Below are positions 5,271 through 6,288 of a stretch of DNA of 6,288 bases, piece by piece; position 1 is the stretch's first letter; each line of letters opens with the position of its first letter. This stretch comes from Candidatus Aenigmatarchaeota archaeon. Lineage in GTDB: Archaea > Aenigmatarchaeota > Aenigmatarchaeia > GW2011-AR5. Location of the stretch: positions 1-6,288 of the forward strand of contig JACQIH010000073.1 of the NCBI GenBank assembly GCA_016198625.1, read 5' to 3'. A program made the translations under genes and the position numbers. The notes under the pieces were generated by a model. It saw only the letters and a list, made by a program, of their open reading frames with translations, was not told the DNA's origin and did not search any database.

Positions 5271-5297
5271 AAGAGAGAACCGTCGGGTTCTTCTCTT
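5271..5297 (+). promoter_or_regulatory. Strong stem-loop directly before eS28
   Basis: AAGAGAGAACC (5271-5281) pairs with GGTTCTTCTCTT (5286-5297) around a GTCG loop, giving 11 pairs with T5292 bulged. It ends five bases before the first possible ATG (5303). The 3' arm contains GGTTCT and a long pyrimidine tract. It could occlude initiation or mark the end of the L7Ae transcript. Confidence 0.55.
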
Positions 5298-5311
5298 CTT
5301 TGATGATTATT

Positions 5312-5521
5312 ATGCCTGACGATTCAACGCCTGCCGAGATTATCGGCGTCCTAGACAGGATGGGCGCGAAGGGAGTGACGCGCGTGCGCTGCCGTGTCGT
5401 CGACGGCCGCGACAAGGGAAAGATACTGACGCGCAACGTCATAGGGCCCGTGAAAATAGGCGACGTCCTGATGCTGAAGGAAACCGAGATGGAAGCGTCA
5501 GGAAGCTACGGACGCAGGTAG
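5312..5521 (+). CDS. rps28e: Small-subunit ribosomal protein eS28
   Basis: eS28 is an OB-fold protein at the 30S mRNA exit/E-site region, found in archaea and eukaryotes. The 69-residue product shows the family pattern [17 protein letters not shown], then [38 protein letters not shown] and the near-terminal Arg-rich end. ATG 5312 gives the usual short N-terminus before PAEI. ATG 5303 (adding Met-Ile-Ile) is an alternative. There is no Shine-Dalgarno; a stem-loop and a pyrimidine tract lie directly upstream. It is second in the L7Ae-eS28-eL24 order. Confidence 0.95.
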   Translation: MPDDSTPAEIIGVLDRMGAKGVTRVRCRVVDGRDKGKILTRNVIGPVKIGDVLMLKETEMEASGSYGRR

Positions 5522-5531
5522 TTCTATCGAA

Positions 5532-5586
5532 ATCTGAACATTCCACCTATCTTTAGATGGTGGTTGTTATAGGTGGAATGTTAGAT
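5532..5586 (+). repeat. Long inverted repeat after eS28
   Basis: AACATTCCACCTAT (5537-5550) and ATAGGTGGAATGTT (5569-5582) are perfect 14-base complements. With G5536 bulged, ATCT (5532-5535) pairs with AGAT (5583-5586). The 18-base spacer includes GATGGTGG, which can pair with the same left arm to form a smaller hairpin (5543-5563, TTTA loop). It starts ten bases after the eS28 stop. It may be a termination/processing structure, a regulatory leader for eL24, or a small inserted palindromic element. Confidence 0.8.
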
Positions 5587-5594
5587 GTAAAAAA

Positions 5595-5653
5595 CATTGC
5601 TGATAATATCAATGGCATCTTTCAGATGCCATTGCCTTTAGGCAATGGTTTTT
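5595..5653 (+). promoter_or_regulatory. Attenuator-like overlapping hairpins before eL24
   Basis: Four arms can pair in mutually exclusive ways. Arm 1 CATTG (5595-5599) pairs with CAATG (5610-5614). Arm 2 CAATGGCATCT (5610-5620) pairs with arm 3 AGATGCCATTG (5624-5634), 11 pairs and a three-base loop. CCATTGCC (5629-5636) within and just past arm 3 pairs with arm 4 GGCAATGG (5641-5648), eight pairs and a TTTA loop, followed at once by TTTTT (5649-5653). The last hairpin has the form of an intrinsic terminator, 21 bases before the eL24 ATG. The complementarity is certain; regulation is inference. Confidence 0.55.
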
Positions 5654-5662
5654 CACAATCAA

Positions 5663-5666
5663 GAGG
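5663..5666 (+). promoter_or_regulatory. Weak Shine-Dalgarno of eL24
   Basis: GAGG, seven bases before ATG 5674, is a partial match to the archaeal anti-Shine-Dalgarno. It supports initiation here rather than at upstream in-frame ATGs. Confidence 0.45.
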
Positions 5667-5673
5667 ATTTAAC

Positions 5674-5853
5674 ATGGCCAAATGTTCTTTCTGTTCTTCT
5701 GAAATCGAGAAAGGCACGGGCAAGATGCTCGTGCAGAGCACAGGCAAGATCAGCTGGTACTGCTCGCACAGATGCGAGAAGAACGCCGTGAAGTTGGGGC
5801 GCGACCCGAGGAAGTTCAAATGGGCGCGCGGAGAGAAGGCGAAGGCGCAGTAA
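5674..5853 (+). CDS. rpl24e: Large-subunit ribosomal protein eL24
   Basis: eL24 binds the 50S subunit near the subunit interface in archaea and eukaryotes. The 59-residue product is a compact zinc protein with Cys4-x2-Cys7 and Cys30-x3-Cys34. Family motifs are FCSSEIEKGTGKMLV, WYCSHRCEKNAVKLGRDPRKFKW and a basic tail. It matches the short archaeal form. The frame is open upstream to 5557, but that stretch consists of overlapping palindromes and has no family similarity. ATG 5674, which gives the standard MAKCSFC start, is therefore used. It follows eS28 in the usual archaeal order, although the 152-base gap is long. The ndk and infB genes that often follow in archaea are absent. Confidence 0.95.
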   Translation: MAKCSFCSSEIEKGTGKMLVQSTGKISWYCSHRCEKNAVKLGRDPRKFKWARGEKAKAQ

Positions 5854-5931
5854 AACCAGGACAGATTTCTTCAGGATGCATTTCAGCGACCGAGAAGCCC
5901 GGAGTTTCGACGCTTCAAAGTATTCTGACGG

Positions 5932-6288
5932 TTAGGCCGCCTTCACATCTTCCGCGATTCCCGCCATGTCAGCATCTATTTCCTGCGCGATTTCTCCCGT
6001 AGAGGAGTAGTCAATCCTGCAGCCGCACGCGTTCATGCACTGCGGAGCCGAGACGCCGGAGCCGTAAAGCGCCTGGCATTTTTCGTACAGCTCCGGATGC
6101 CGCTGCGCAAGGCTGGTCGCTTCCGCTGCGCTGCAGCTCAGTTTTCCGCACTCCCGGTTGAACGCGGTGCGCGCCTCTATCTCGCTGAACTGCTTTCCCG
6201 AGCCGGACAGGAAAAAGGACGAGACAACGACAAGCACAAGCACGGCTATGGAAACGATCACTATGGCATTTATCGGCAATTCGAGGCC
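5932..6288 (-). CDS. Membrane-anchored Cys-rich protein, N-terminus cut by window edge
   Basis: I do not recognise a named family. The frame runs without a stop to the right edge, reading Gly-Leu-Glu-Leu-Pro-Ile-Asn-Ala there, so the true start is probably a few codons outside. A TTG at 6279 is a poorer start. One hydrophobic helix (IVIVSIAVLVLVVVSSFF) is followed by about 90 residues that are probably extracytoplasmic. They contain six cysteines in three groups (CGKLSC, a lone C, CMNACGC), suggesting disulfides. The short N-terminus before a single helix resembles archaeal pilin-like or signal-anchor proteins, but the processing site cannot be judged from what is visible. The last 20 or so residues are acidic. 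It converges on eL24 with a 78-base gap. Confidence 0.7.
   Translation of the reverse strand, partial: GLELPINAIVIVSIAVLVLVVVSSFFLSGSGKQFSEIEARTAFNRECGKLSCSAAEATSLAQRHPELYEKCQALYGSGVSAPQCMNACGCRIDYSSTGEIAQEIDADMAGIAEDVKAA

Noticed and set aside
5299..5320. C/D box-like TGATGA followed by CTGA at the eS28 start, and a TGATGA at the rpoK start
   Set aside because: Both are made by the start codon and the following codons. No paired C'/D' boxes or guide spacing are seen, so a C/D RNA is not supported.
5772..6002. A 76-codon plus-strand frame overlapping the eL24 end
   Set aside because: Out-of-frame shadow of eL24 running into the gap, with no ribosome binding site or family similarity.

Overview
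The window is archaeal. Seven of its genes encode proteins found only in archaea and eukaryotes, or the archaeal/eukaryotic forms of information-processing proteins: eS27, aIF2-alpha, Nop10, RNA polymerase subunit K (Rpo6), L7Ae, eS28 and eL24. Uncharged leader motifs of the AGGTG(A) type, complementary to the archaeal 16S 3' end, precede several start codons. AT-rich TATA-like boxes lie upstream of most transcription units. Codons are fairly GC-rich, which opens many long antisense shadow frames. The small Cys-rich membrane protein at the right edge has a Gly-Leu-Glu-Leu-Pro-Ile-Asn N-terminus of a kind I associate with DPANN-type archaea. That placement is an inference and is weak.

Layout. 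Positions 78-1773 (+): a two-gene ABC-2 type exporter, ATPase then permease. It converges on a long leftward block of translation, transcription and RNA-modification genes. That block reads in the order eS27 (4836-4657), aIF2-alpha (4538-3786), nop10 (3781-3620), PAC2 family (3600-2827), rpoK (2716-2519), uS2 (2471-1866). Diverging from eS27, a rightward block carries L7Ae (4920-5231), eS28 (5312-5521) and eL24 (5674-5853). A partial, membrane-anchored Cys-rich protein enters from the right edge on the minus strand (6288-5932).

How the genes fit together. Nearly everything from 1866 to 5853 serves protein synthesis or the RNAs behind it. eS27, eS28 and uS2 are small-subunit proteins and eL24 is a large-subunit protein. 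L7Ae is both a ribosomal protein and the kink-turn binder of H/ACA and C/D RNPs. Nop10 is an H/ACA core protein, aIF2-alpha delivers initiator tRNA, and RpoK is an RNA polymerase subunit. The PAC2 protein links the cluster to proteasome assembly. The runs eS27-aIF2-alpha-nop10-PAC2 and L7Ae-eS28-eL24 are familiar archaeal gene orders. The ABC exporter is unrelated cargo.

The coding content is ordinary. The least explained DNA is the roughly 150-base gap between eS28 and eL24. It carries a long inverted repeat, then four complementary arms that pair 1:2, 2:3 or 3:4, ending in a hairpin followed by TTTTT directly upstream of eL24. This is the layout of a transcription attenuator and is my best candidate for something undescribed. 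A second candidate is a GGTTCT element next to the starts of the genes that lack a Shine-Dalgarno sequence. No stretch longer than about 300 bases lacks a gene. I see no tRNA, rRNA, CRISPR array or insertion sequence.
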